Assembly: GCF_023502325.1 (NCBI RefSeq)
Contig: NZ_JAMFLZ010000006.1
Location: forward strand, 62,001-126,000
Length of the DNA: 64,000 nucleotides
DNA from: Wocania_A spongiicola
GTDB taxonomy: Bacteria > Bacteroidota > Bacteroidia > Flavobacteriales > Flavobacteriaceae
Direction: 5' to 3'
The notes beneath the pieces were generated by a model that made no database searches, had not been told where the DNA came from, and worked only from the letters and a program-made list of their open reading frames with translations. A program made the translations under genes and the position numbers. Shown piece by piece: positions 41,338 to 49,747 of this stretch (its first letter is position 1; each line of letters opens with the position of its first letter).

Positions 41338-43242
41338 GTGACGCATCCTATAAACATATTAGAACGTTATTGGAAATTTACCGAGTTTAAACCCAACCAA
41401 GAAGCTATTATTAATGCCGTACTTGATGGTGAAGACACTTTTGCTTTATTACCAACTGGAGGCGGAAAGTCGCTGTGCTTTCAAATTCCAGCTTTAGCAA
41501 AAAAAGGCATTTGCATTGTTATTTCTCCATTAATTGCGTTAATGAAAGATCAAGTACAACAACTTAGCAACAAAGGTATTAAAGCTTTAGCCATTACAAG
41601 TGGTATTTCGTATAACGAATTAGATACGCTTTTAGATAATTGTATTTACGGAAATTACAAATTTTTATACCTTTCGCCCGAACGTTTACAGCAAGAGTTA
41701 GTACAAGATCGTATTAGACAAATGCATGTAAACTTAATTGCTGTTGATGAAGCACATTGTATCTCGCAATGGGGAAGCGATTTTAGACCTGCTTATAAAA
41801 ACATTACTACTTTACGTCAAATACAACCTAGTGTAAATGTAATCGCTTTAACAGCTTCGGCAAAACCAGAAGTTATTGAAGATATTGCTAAAGAGCTCGA
41901 ATTTATTCAACCTAAAATATTTAAACAATCGTTTTTCAGATCCAATCTAGCGTACATGGTATATCATGAAAACGATAAATATTATCGTATTGAGAGCATT
42001 TTAAAAAAATATAAAGCGTCGTCAATTATTTATGTTAGAAACAGAAAACTGACGCTAGAAGTATCCTCTTTTTTAGCATCAAAAAAAATTACGGCAACAC
42101 ATTATCATGGTGGTCTTTCAAATGACGAAAAAAACACAAATATGTCTGCTTGGTTAAACAACCAAAAACAAGTTATAGTTGCAACAAATGCGTTTGGTAT
42201 GGGTATTGATAAACCAGATGTAAAAACAGTTATTCATTTAAATTTACCAGAAAGTATAGAAAGTTATTTTCAAGAAGCTGGTCGTGCTGGCAGAAATGGC
42301 AGTAAAGCTTTTGCTGTTATTTTAAAAAATAATAGTGATGCCGTTTTGGTTAATAATCAGTTTTTAAAGGTTTTACCTACTGTAAGCTTTGTAAAACAAG
42401 TTTACAGAAAACTGTGTAGTTATTTTCAAATTTCATATGGTGAAGGCATGTATAGCACATATGATTTTGATTTTAATACATTCTGTAAAGCATATAATTT
42501 TAGCCCTGTTTTAAGCTATAACGCTTTATTGCTTTTAGATAGAAATAGTATTATTACATTATCTAAGCAGTTTAAAAACAATGTAAAGGTTCAGTTTATT
42601 ATTTCAAGCTCAGCCTTATTTAATTATCTAGAAACACATAAAGAATTCAATATTATAGTAAAATCGATACTTAGAATGTATGGTGGTATTTTTGATCATG
42701 TTACAAAAATTGATTTAAACCGTATTGTAGATAAGGCTTCGGTTACAGAATCTCAACTTATTCATGTTTTACAGGAATTAGAGAACAGTCAAATTATCAC
42801 TCTAAATTTGGCAAAAACTGATGCTCAAATCACTTTTATTCAGCCACGCGAAGACGATAAAACGATTAATCGAATTGCTACAATTATTGAACAACAAAAT
42901 AAACTTAAACAACAACAAGTTAAAAGTATACTTGAGTATGTGGAAAACAATACGATTTGTAAAAGCATGCAGCTACTTAATTATTTTGGTGAGAAAAACA
43001 TAAAACCTTGTGGTATATGTTCTGTTTGTACTGAAACTAAAAAAAACCATAAACCTCAAGATATTAATACATTAAAAAAACGTATTATAGAATTACTAGA
43101 AAACGGTGACCTTTCATCTAGAATAATTAGTACTACTTTAAATTGTTCAGAAAAAGACGTTAAAACCGTTTTAAAGTTGTTATTAGAACATAACATTATT
43201 ACTATTACACAAACAAACACATATAAATTAAGTCATTTATAA
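41338..43242 (+). CDS. recQ: RecQ-family ATP-dependent DNA helicase (short form)
   Basis: 634-residue superfamily 2 3'-5' helicase. Motif I TGGGKS is at 40-45, motif II DEAH near 137-140 (VDEAHCISQWG), motif III TASAK, and motif VI QEAGRAGRNG. A Cys4 zinc site follows near 541-565 (CKSMQLLNYF and CGICSVC). It lacks an HRDC domain and is about 100 residues shorter than the main Bacteroidota RecQ, so it is probably the accessory RecQ. A GTG start at 41338 is used, 4 bp after the ATPase gene. Confidence 0.93.
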   Translation: MTHPINILERYWKFTEFKPNQEAIINAVLDGEDTFALLPTGGGKSLCFQIPALAKKGICIVISPLIALMKDQVQQLSNKGIKALAITSGISYNELDTLLDNCIYGNYKFLYLSPERLQQELVQDRIRQMHVNLIAVDEAHCISQWGSDFRPAYKNITTLRQIQPSVNVIALTASAKPEVIEDIAKELEFIQPKIFKQSFFRSNLAYMVYHENDKYYRIESILKKYKASSIIYVRNRKLTLEVSSFLASKKITATHYHGGLSNDEKNTNMSAWLNNQKQVIVATNAFGMGIDKPDVKTVIHLNLPESIESYFQEAGRAGRNGSKAFAVILKNNSDAVLVNNQFLKVLPTVSFVKQVYRKLCSYFQISYGEGMYSTYDFDFNTFCKAYNFSPVLSYNALLLLDRNSIITLSKQFKNNVKVQFIISSSALFNYLETHKEFNIIVKSILRMYGGIFDHVTKIDLNRIVDKASVTESQLIHVLQELENSQIITLNLAKTDAQITFIQPREDDKTINRIATIIEQQNKLKQQQVKSILEYVENNTICKSMQLLNYFGEKNIKPCGICSVCTETKKNHKPQDINTLKKRIIELLENGDLSSRIISTTLNCSEKDVKTVLKLLLEHNIITITQTNTYKLSHL

Positions 43243-43252
43243 TTAAACACTT

Positions 43253-44083
43253 ATGAAAGTTTTAATATCTATTTTAAGTTTATTCTTTTTTATTGAAAAC
43301 TCTTTTTGTCAAGACAAACTAGTTAGAGATAAAGTTTTAGCAGAAGCATATTTATTGTATAATTCTGAAAAAGCATCATGGAATGGAACCGATATTTTTC
43401 TTGAAAAGTTTCCTCAAAAAAGAGAGCTCATTGGAGGTTATTTATCTTATTCAGAAAGTGATTTACATAACTGTATTTTTTTTGACAAATCTGAAGACCC
43501 AAATTTACTAGCAAAAATAAGTTTTAATGGAAGTTTTAATATCGAGAAAGCTAAAATTGATACTGTCCAAAGAAAGCTAAACCGTCTTGAAAAGGATTTA
43601 TTTACAATCAGGCAAGTAGCATTAAAAGAAATAAATCAAGACACTATATTTAAAACGTATAAAAACACTAATCTAAATCCAATCCCAATAATAATAAATA
43701 AAGAAAAAAAGGTGTTTATTTTAACTGGCCCACAAATTTCAGGAGTTGTTGTTTTGGGGAATGATTATTTACTAACATTTAATAAAAACAATAAACTCAA
43801 AAACAAGAAAGCTATACATAAAAATATAATCCCAATCGAGTATAACGAAAAAACAGATGATGCTGTAACAATGCACACTCACCTAGAGTCAACCGGAGAC
43901 ATCATAACTTCAACAGATTTATGCACTTTAATGTTATACAAAGATTATTTAAATTGGAAACAACACATAGTTATCTCAAATAAAAAGGTATCACTATGGA
44001 GTTTTGATAATGAGCATTTAATGATAATGGCTAAAAAAGCCTGGGAAAAAATATCAAATTTTAAAAAAGAAAAGAAGGATTAG
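43253..44083 (+). CDS. Exported hypothetical protein with an HTH...D segment
   Basis: 276 residues. A signal peptide (1-19, ending NSFCQ) is followed by a soluble domain I do not recognise. The C-terminal third has MHTHLESTGDIITSTDLCTL, which recalls the metal-binding HxH...S/T-x-x-D pattern of JAMM or DUF4329-type folds, but the spacing is not exact. It starts 10 bp after the recQ-like gene and stops 37 bp before fmt. Probably periplasmic or outer-membrane associated; no enzymatic function can be claimed. Confidence 0.75.
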   Translation: MKVLISILSLFFFIENSFCQDKLVRDKVLAEAYLLYNSEKASWNGTDIFLEKFPQKRELIGGYLSYSESDLHNCIFFDKSEDPNLLAKISFNGSFNIEKAKIDTVQRKLNRLEKDLFTIRQVALKEINQDTIFKTYKNTNLNPIPIIINKEKKVFILTGPQISGVVVLGNDYLLTFNKNNKLKNKKAIHKNIIPIEYNEKTDDAVTMHTHLESTGDIITSTDLCTLMLYKDYLNWKQHIVISNKKVSLWSFDNEHLMIMAKKAWEKISNFKKEKKD

Positions 44084-44120
44084 TCAATTTGGTTCATCTA
44101 ACAGTTAAACAAAATTAATT

Positions 44121-45068
44121 ATGAGAAACTTAAAAATTGTTTTTATGGGTACACCAGATTTTGCTGTTACTACTTTAAAAACATTAGTAGAAAACAATTA
44201 TAATATTGTTGGTGTTATTACAGCCCCAGACAAGCCTGCAGGACGTGGAAGAAAACTTAACGAAAGTGCAGTAAAGCAATATGCAAAATCTGCTGGTTTA
44301 AACATTTTGCAACCAACCAATTTAAAAAACGATGATTTTATAGATGAATTAGAAGCATTAAAAGCTAATCTTCAAATAGTAGTGGCATTTAGAATGCTAC
44401 CAAAAGTAGTTTGGCAAATGCCTAAATATGGTACGTTTAATTTACATGCGTCATTATTACCAAATTACCGTGGAGCTGCACCAATTAATTGGGCTATTAT
44501 TAATGGTGAAACCAAAACTGGGGTCTCAACATTTTTTATTGATGAAAAAATTGATACAGGCGAAATGATTCTTCAAGAAGAAATTCAAATCGATTCAGAA
44601 GAAAACGCTGGAAGCTTACATGATAAACTAATGAGTGTTGGAAGCAAACTAGTTTTAAAGACTGTTTCTTTAATTGAACAAGATAAAGTAAAAACAAGGC
44701 CTCAAATTGATTCTAATGATATTAAAACAGCTTATAAGCTGAATAAAGATAATTGCAAAATTAATTGGAACGACTCCTTAATAAATATATACAATAAAAT
44801 TCGTGGTTTAAGTCCTTATCCAGCAGCTTGGAGTACTTTAATTAATGGAGGTGAAGAATTAAGCATTAAAATTTATAAAGCTGAAAAAGAAAGTATGTCT
44901 CATTCTTTAAATACAGGAGTTGTTATTTGTAATAAAAAGGAATTAAAGGTTGCTACTCCAAATGGTTACATTATTATAAAAGAAATTAAGCTTCCTGGTA
45001 AACGAACTATGGATGTAAAATCGCTTTTAAATGGATATACATTTAGCGCTAATGCCAAAATGCTCTAA
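44121..45068 (+). CDS. fmt: Methionyl-tRNA formyltransferase
   Basis: 315-residue cytosolic enzyme that formylates initiator Met-tRNA using 10-formyl-tetrahydrofolate. The N-terminal VFMGTPDFAVTTL (7-19), the catalytic region NLHASLLPNYRGAAPINWAI (about 108-127) with its Asn/His and FFIDEKIDTGE with the catalytic Asp are all present; the C-terminal anticodon-side domain (LSPYPAAWSTL onward) completes the family length. The next gene, HU, has its own promoter. Confidence 0.98.
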   Translation: MRNLKIVFMGTPDFAVTTLKTLVENNYNIVGVITAPDKPAGRGRKLNESAVKQYAKSAGLNILQPTNLKNDDFIDELEALKANLQIVVAFRMLPKVVWQMPKYGTFNLHASLLPNYRGAAPINWAIINGETKTGVSTFFIDEKIDTGEMILQEEIQIDSEENAGSLHDKLMSVGSKLVLKTVSLIEQDKVKTRPQIDSNDIKTAYKLNKDNCKINWNDSLINIYNKIRGLSPYPAAWSTLINGGEELSIKIYKAEKESMSHSLNTGVVICNKKELKVATPNGYIIIKEIKLPGKRTMDVKSLLNGYTFSANAKML

Positions 45069-45172
45069 ACCCTTATTCTCACTCATATTTTAAAAACATC
45101 GACAAAATACATGTCCTTTATTAACAAAAGTATTAAGTTATCAACAATAGCATGTATTTCCCTTGCTATTAC

Positions 45173-45202
45173 TTGCGTGGTTGCATAATCCGTATAAATT
45201 TG
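45173..45202 (+). promoter_or_regulatory. Promoter of the HU gene
   Basis: TTG (45173-45175), 19-bp spacer, TAAATTTG (45195-45202), a good match to the Bacteroidota consensus, 54 bp before the start codon. The rest of the 188-bp gap (45069-45256) holds no other evident element. Confidence 0.75.
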
Positions 45203-45256
45203 TAGAGGATTTAACAAAAATGTTTAACCAATTTATTAATAATTAAATTTTATATT

Positions 45257-45529
45257 ATGAACAAAACAGATTTAATCGACGCAATGGCAGAACACGCAGG
45301 AATTACTAAAGCAGCTGCAAAAAAAGCTTTAGAATGCGCAATCATTGAAATTGAAGGAGCTTTACAAAAAGGTAACAGAGTTTCTTTAGTAGGATTTGGA
45401 TCTTGGTCAGTTTCTAGAAGAGCTGCAAGAGAAGGAAGAAACCCTCAAACAGGAGCAACTATCAAAATCAAAGCTAAAAACGTAGTGAAGTTTAAAGCTG
45501 GATCTGATTTATCAAGTGCAGTAAACTAA
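45257..45529 (+). CDS. hup: HU-family histone-like DNA-binding protein
   Basis: 90-residue nucleoid protein. MNKTDLIDAMAEHAGITKAAAKKALE is the helical dimerisation region; VGFGSWSVSRRAAREGRNPQTGATIKIKAK holds the DNA-embracing beta-arm with the conserved GRNPQTG (about 60-66). Dimers bend DNA without much sequence preference. It has its own promoter and a clear terminator, consistent with high expression, and codon use is richer in GAA/AAA/GCA than its neighbours. Confidence 0.97.
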   Translation: MNKTDLIDAMAEHAGITKAAAKKALECAIIEIEGALQKGNRVSLVGFGSWSVSRRAAREGRNPQTGATIKIKAKNVVKFKAGSDLSSAVN

Positions 45530-45552
45530 TATTTACTTCAAATATATTCTTT

Positions 45553-45582
45553 AAATGCCTTCAATTGTTGAAGGCATTTTTT
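45553..45582 (+). terminator. Terminator of the HU gene
   Basis: AAATGCCTTCAA (45553-45564), TTG loop, TTGAAGGCATTT (45568-45579) and a T-tract, 23 bp after the stop codon. Confidence 0.93.
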
Positions 45583-45652
45583 GTTGATTATATACAAACA
45601 GTTGCATTTTTGATAAATAAATATTAGATTTAGTTACTAATTCCTCAAAAAA

Positions 45653-46213
45653 ATGACTACATCTAAACCAAGAAAAGGCGATTTGTTAATCGCAGAACCT
45701 GCCATAATTGGAGATGTTTCTTTTAACCGCTCTATAGTTTTACTTGCAGATCACTCACATGAAGGTTCAATAGGTTTTATACTTAATAAACCTTTAGAAT
45801 ATACCATTAGCGATTTGGTTCCAGAAGTTGAAGCTAATTTTAAAGTATATAATGGTGGGCCTGTAGAACAAGATAATCTCTATTTTATTCATAAAGTACC
45901 ACAATTAATACCTGAAAGTATTGAAATTTCTTTGGGTATTTATTGGGGAGGTGATTTTAGTAAAGTAGCAGAGCTTATTACAAATGGCTCTATAAAAGAA
46001 AGTGATATTCGTTTTTTTCTAGGATATTCTGGTTGGGAAATCAATCAATTGGATGAAGAACTAAAAGCAAATTCATGGGTAGTTACAAGTAATGTATATA
46101 AAGAACACATTATTGAAAAAGATTACGAGTCGTTTTGGAAAGAAAAAATGCTAGAATTTGGTGGTGAATACAGCATTTGGTCTAATGCGCCAGAAAATCC
46201 AAACTACAACTAG
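45653..46213 (+). CDS. YqgE/AlgH family protein
   Basis: 186 residues matching UPF0301/YqgE: PRKGDLLIAEPAIIGDVSFNRSIVLLADH at 6-34, SIGFILNKPLEYTISDLVPEV, a GGPVEQDNLYFIH segment and FFLGYSGWEINQLDEEL. The family is widespread and implicated in transcriptional control of alginate and redox responses in some Proteobacteria, but its biochemical role is unknown. Its TAG stop shares the CTAG at 46210-46213 with the stop of the convergent aminotransferase gene. Confidence 0.95.
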   Translation: MTTSKPRKGDLLIAEPAIIGDVSFNRSIVLLADHSHEGSIGFILNKPLEYTISDLVPEVEANFKVYNGGPVEQDNLYFIHKVPQLIPESIEISLGIYWGGDFSKVAELITNGSIKESDIRFFLGYSGWEINQLDEELKANSWVVTSNVYKEHIIEKDYESFWKEKMLEFGGEYSIWSNAPENPNYN

Positions 46214-47052
46214 CTTAATCTTATTTTTACATTTAATTTTTGTAGTAACATTTTAGAAACTTCCTTACTAAAAGTCTTTTTTCTATATTTTGTTACCGGT
46301 TGAATTCCAACAATAACATTTGTTATAAAAATTTCATCTGCTTTTTGAAGCTCAAATGGAGATATAGACGCTTCTACTATTTCGTATTCAGGAATTGCTT
46401 TTACAATTTCAATAAGTTGTTTTCTCATAACACCCTTTAAACAACCATCAATGATTGGAGGTGTTTTTATCACATTATCTTTTAAAACAAAAACATTTCC
46501 ATTTAATGCTTCAATTACATGTTTATTTGTATTTAAAACTAAACAATTATTTAGATTATTTTCTTTTGCATAAATGCTTCCAACTACATTGATAGCTTTA
46601 TTGTTTGTTTTTAAAGTGGATAGTAAAGTAGGTGAAATATAATAGTCTTTAAATAAGTCGACTTCATAAAATTCATCTTTAAACAAATAAAAATCTTCTT
46701 GGATAATTTGTGCTGTTATAATAAAATCAACCGTATTATTATCTGGTAAATATAAGCCCCCTTCGTTTCTCTGAACCAATAATTTAACACGAGCTGATGC
46801 TTGTTCTAGTTTATTAGCAGCTAATGTTTTTTTAATTTGATCTTCAAGAAACTCCATGGTGAAATTCATAGGAATTTCCATACGCATAATACGCATTGAA
46901 GCCATTAATCTAAAGTAATGGTCTTCCCAAAAAAGGACTTTACCATAAGGTGTTTTAATGGTTTCAAAAAGTGCATCGCCATAATTAAATCCACGGCTAT
47001 ATATAGATAATTTAGAATCAGATTCTAAAATTTGTTCATTAAAATTTATCAT
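46210..47052 (-). CDS. Class IV aminotransferase (BCAT / D-amino acid / ADC lyase fold)
   Basis: 280-residue PLP enzyme of fold type IV: SRGFNYGDALFETIKT at 19-34, the LSTLKTNNKAIN segment with the likely PLP Lys148, and a C-terminal ADEIFITNVIVGIQPV that closes the cofactor site. It could be branched-chain aminotransferase, D-amino-acid transaminase or 4-amino-4-deoxychorismate lyase (PabC); the size and motif order are closest to the PabC/D-amino-acid group. It is followed by, and shares a stop tetranucleotide with, the convergent YqgE gene. Confidence 0.88.
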   Translation of the reverse strand: MINFNEQILESDSKLSIYSRGFNYGDALFETIKTPYGKVLFWEDHYFRLMASMRIMRMEIPMNFTMEFLEDQIKKTLAANKLEQASARVKLLVQRNEGGLYLPDNNTVDFIITAQIIQEDFYLFKDEFYEVDLFKDYYISPTLLSTLKTNNKAINVVGSIYAKENNLNNCLVLNTNKHVIEALNGNVFVLKDNVIKTPPIIDGCLKGVMRKQLIEIVKAIPEYEIVEASISPFELQKADEIFITNVIVGIQPVTKYRKKTFSKEVSKMLLQKLNVKIRLS

Positions 47053-47060
47053 AAAAATAA

Positions 47061-47089
47061 TCCCACTCTAATTTAAATTAAGAGTGGGA
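47061..47089 (-). terminator. Stem-loop between the START-like and aminotransferase genes
   Basis: TCCCACTCT (47061-47069) pairs with AGAGTGGGA (47081-47089) around an AT-rich 11-nt loop. On the minus strand a T-rich run follows, and the structure ends 9 bp before the aminotransferase ATG. It is a terminator for the upstream gene or a leader hairpin. Confidence 0.65.
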
Positions 47090-47118
47090 CAAATATAATT
47101 GATTTATATATTATTTAA

Positions 47119-47511
47119 TTAAGCAGAGCCTAATACTTGCTTTAAACTAGAAATTTGATTTTCCCAAAGCATTTTAGCTTCTTCAACTTCATCGTCATCT
47201 GCAAAATCAGTTACCATTAACGATACATCTTTAGTAATTTCATCTACTTGAATTCTAATTTCAAAATAACAAGAGGCACCATCTTCTTCATCATTTAACC
47301 ATCTAAATTTTATACGCTCTCCACTTTTCTTGCTTAACAGTTTAGCTTGCTCTTCGCTATCATCCCAAATAAAAGTGAATAATTCCCCTCTAGAGTTTAC
47401 ATTATCAGAAAACCATTCAGATAGACCTGAGGGTGTAGAAATATATTGATATAATAATTGTGGTGATGCGTGTATTGGAAATTCAATTTCAAATTTAACT
47501 TTATCGTCCAT
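47119..47511 (-). CDS. START-like domain (AHSA1-type SRPBCC) protein
   Basis: 130 residues from ATG at 47511 (MDDKVKFEIEF); the frame stays open to 47547 but the added residues are unlike the family. Typical words: FPIHASPQLLYQYISTPSGLSEWFSDNVN and FTFIWDDSEEQAKLLSKKSGERIKFRW. It is a Bacteroidota START-like protein with a probable hydrophobic-ligand cavity. Function unknown; it lies upstream of the class IV aminotransferase on the same strand, separated by a stem-loop. Confidence 0.87.
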   Translation of the reverse strand: MDDKVKFEIEFPIHASPQLLYQYISTPSGLSEWFSDNVNSRGELFTFIWDDSEEQAKLLSKKSGERIKFRWLNDEEDGASCYFEIRIQVDEITKDVSLMVTDFADDDEVEEAKMLWENQISSLKQVLGSA

Positions 47512-47598
47512 AAGTGCTGTAAAATTTATGAAGCTCAATATATACATTAATTGATAAGTTTTACAATATTTTTTAATAATATTTTACGCAAGTAAAGT

Positions 47599-47628
47599 TT
47601 GTTGACAATAATATTGTTTTTATATTTG
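47599..47628 (+). promoter_or_regulatory. Promoter of tRNA-Met
   Basis: TTG (47599-47601), 19 bp, TATATTTG (47621-47628): exact Bacteroidota consensus spacing, with the -7 box 14 bp before the mature tRNA. Confidence 0.8.
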
Positions 47629-47642
47629 CAGCCTTAAATTAC

Positions 47643-47716
47643 GGCGAGGTAGCTCAGTTGGTTAGAGCGTCGGATTCATAACCCGGAGGTCGGGGGATCG
47701 TGCCCCCCTCTCGCTA
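47643..47716 (+). tRNA. tRNA-Met (anticodon CAT, elongator type)
   Basis: 74-nt cloverleaf. The acceptor stem is GGCGAGG with TCTCGCT (two G-U pairs), D-arm GCTC...GAGC, anticodon loop TTCATAA, and a GGGGG/CCCCC T-stem. The T-loop reads ATCGTGC, with A in place of the usual T54, and the A31-C39 pair at the base of the anticodon loop is mismatched. CCA is not encoded. A CAT anticodon can also be tRNA-Ile(k2C), but the stem features favour elongator Met. It has its own promoter and terminator. Confidence 0.95.
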
Positions 47717-47721
47717 CAAAG

Positions 47722-47753
47722 AAAAACCCAAGATTTAAAGTCTTGGGTTTTTT
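47722..47753 (+). terminator. Terminator of tRNA-Met
   Basis: AAAAACCCAAGA (47722-47733), 7-nt loop, TCTTGGGTTTTTT (47741-47753) with a long T-tract directly after the tRNA. Confidence 0.95.
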
Positions 47754-47791
47754 CTTTTAATTATATTATGTAACAAACTTATTAAGCAGCC

Positions 47792-49699
47792 TTATAAAGC
47801 ATTATCCATAATATCCTGCACTACTTCAGGGTTTAACAATGTTGAAGTATCTCCTAAGTTACTTGTATCTTTACAAGCAATCTTTCTTAGAATGCGCCTC
47901 ATAATTTTTCCTGACCGCGTTTTTGGCAGTCCACTTGTAAACTGTATTTTATCAAGTTTGGCTATAGGGCCAATGTGTTCGGTTATTATTTGATTTATTT
48001 CTTTTCGTAAATTAGTTTGATCTCTACTTTCTCCTGAGTCCTTTAAAATCACATAGCCATACAAAGCATTTCCTTTAACATCATGAGGGAAACCAACAAT
48101 GGCAGATTCTGCAACTGCAGGGTGTTCATTTATAGCATCTTCAATCGGTGCTGTACCTAAATTGTGGCCTGATACTATAATTACATCATCTACTCTACCC
48201 GTAATCCTGTAATAACCAACCTCATCTCGTAAAGCCCCATCGCCTGTAAAATATTTGTCTTTATAAGCTGAAAAATAAGTGTCTTTATATCTTTTATGGT
48301 TACCCCAAATTGTTCTTGCCATACTTGGCCAAGGAAACTTTATACATAATCTTCCATCAACTTGATTTCCTTTTAGTTCTTCTCCATTTTCATCCATCAA
48401 TGCAGGTTGAATCCCTATAAATGGCAAAGTAGCATAAGTAGGTTTTGTAGGCGTTACAAAAGGAATTGGAGTAATCATAATACCTCCTGTTTCTGTTTGC
48501 CACCAAGTATCTACTATTGGGCTTTTCTTTTTACCAACATTATCGTTATACCAATGCCAAGCTTCTTCATTTATCGGTTCTCCAACAGAGCCTAGTACTT
48601 TAAGAGATGATAAATCATATTTTTCTACCAATTCTAAACCTTGCTTTGCTAAAGCTCTAATGGCTGTTGGTGCTGTATAAAATTGATTCACTTGGTGCTT
48701 ATCTACAATTTCCCAAAAGCGACCAAAATCTGGATAACTTGGAACCCCTTCAAACATAACTGTTGTTGCTCCATTTGCTAAAGGCCCATAAACAATATAA
48801 CTGTGTCCCGTTATCCAACCTATATCAGCTGTGCACCAATACACATCATTTTCTCTATATTGAAATACATTTTTAAATGTATAAGCTGTATAAACCATAT
48901 AGCCTCCAGTGGTATGTACCATTCCTTTTGGTTGACCTGTAGATCCTGAGGTATATAAAATAAACAAAGGGTCTTCTGCTTTCATCACTTCAATTTCACA
49001 TTTGTTTGAAGCTTCATCTAATAACGGTTGTAACCATTTATCACGACCAGATTTCATTTGTATATCCGAATGAATTCGTTTTGCTACTAATACTGTATTT
49101 ACTCCTGAGCAGCTTTCTAAAGCTTCATCAACAATACCTTTTAAATCAATTGTTTTTGACCCTCGGTAAGACCCGTCGCTAGTTATTACCATTTTACAAT
49201 CACTATCATTGATTCTTGTTGATAATGCTGTAGCAGAAAATCCTGCAAATACCACCGAATGGATGGCGCCAATTCTGGCACATGCTAAAACAGAAATAGC
49301 CAGTTCTGGAATCATAGGTAAATAGATACAAACACGGTCGCCTTTAGCAACTCCCTGAGCTTTTAATACGTTTGCAAATTTATTAACGCGCTTATGCAGT
49401 TGATTATAGGTAATATGTTCAGCCTCCTCAGAAGGATCATTGGGTTCAAACAAAATAGCCGTTTTATTACCGCGTGTGGCTAGATGCCTATCAATACAGT
49501 TTTCAGTAATATTAAGCTCTGCACCTTCAAACCACTTAACTTCAGGTTTTGTAAAATCCCAGCTTAATACTTTATCCCACTTTTTTTGCCACATAAAATG
49601 TTCTTCGGCTACTTCTTCCCAAAAATTCTCAGGTTCGCGTACAGATTTTCTATAAACTTGATAGTATTCTTCTAAATGTTTTATGTGATAATTACTCAT
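47792..49699 (-). CDS. acs: Acetate--CoA ligase (acetyl-CoA synthetase)
   Basis: 635-residue AMP-forming enzyme converting acetate, ATP and CoA to acetyl-CoA. The P-loop YTSGSTGQPKG is near 244-254, the adenylation core VDTWWQTETGG near 396, and the C-terminal acetylatable Lys region LPKTRSGKIMRRILRKIA near 590-606. Length and motif order are those of AcsA. It sits beside a hexosamine catabolism gene whose deacetylase domain would release acetate, a suggestive but unproven link. Confidence 0.98.
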   Translation of the reverse strand: MSNYHIKHLEEYYQVYRKSVREPENFWEEVAEEHFMWQKKWDKVLSWDFTKPEVKWFEGAELNITENCIDRHLATRGNKTAILFEPNDPSEEAEHITYNQLHKRVNKFANVLKAQGVAKGDRVCIYLPMIPELAISVLACARIGAIHSVVFAGFSATALSTRINDSDCKMVITSDGSYRGSKTIDLKGIVDEALESCSGVNTVLVAKRIHSDIQMKSGRDKWLQPLLDEASNKCEIEVMKAEDPLFILYTSGSTGQPKGMVHTTGGYMVYTAYTFKNVFQYRENDVYWCTADIGWITGHSYIVYGPLANGATTVMFEGVPSYPDFGRFWEIVDKHQVNQFYTAPTAIRALAKQGLELVEKYDLSSLKVLGSVGEPINEEAWHWYNDNVGKKKSPIVDTWWQTETGGIMITPIPFVTPTKPTYATLPFIGIQPALMDENGEELKGNQVDGRLCIKFPWPSMARTIWGNHKRYKDTYFSAYKDKYFTGDGALRDEVGYYRITGRVDDVIIVSGHNLGTAPIEDAINEHPAVAESAIVGFPHDVKGNALYGYVILKDSGESRDQTNLRKEINQIITEHIGPIAKLDKIQFTSGLPKTRSGKIMRRILRKIACKDTSNLGDTSTLLNPEVVQDIMDNAL

Positions 49700-49747
49700 G
49701 GCTTATTTTAATGTTTTATTTAATAATATAGAAAAAATCGACAACTA

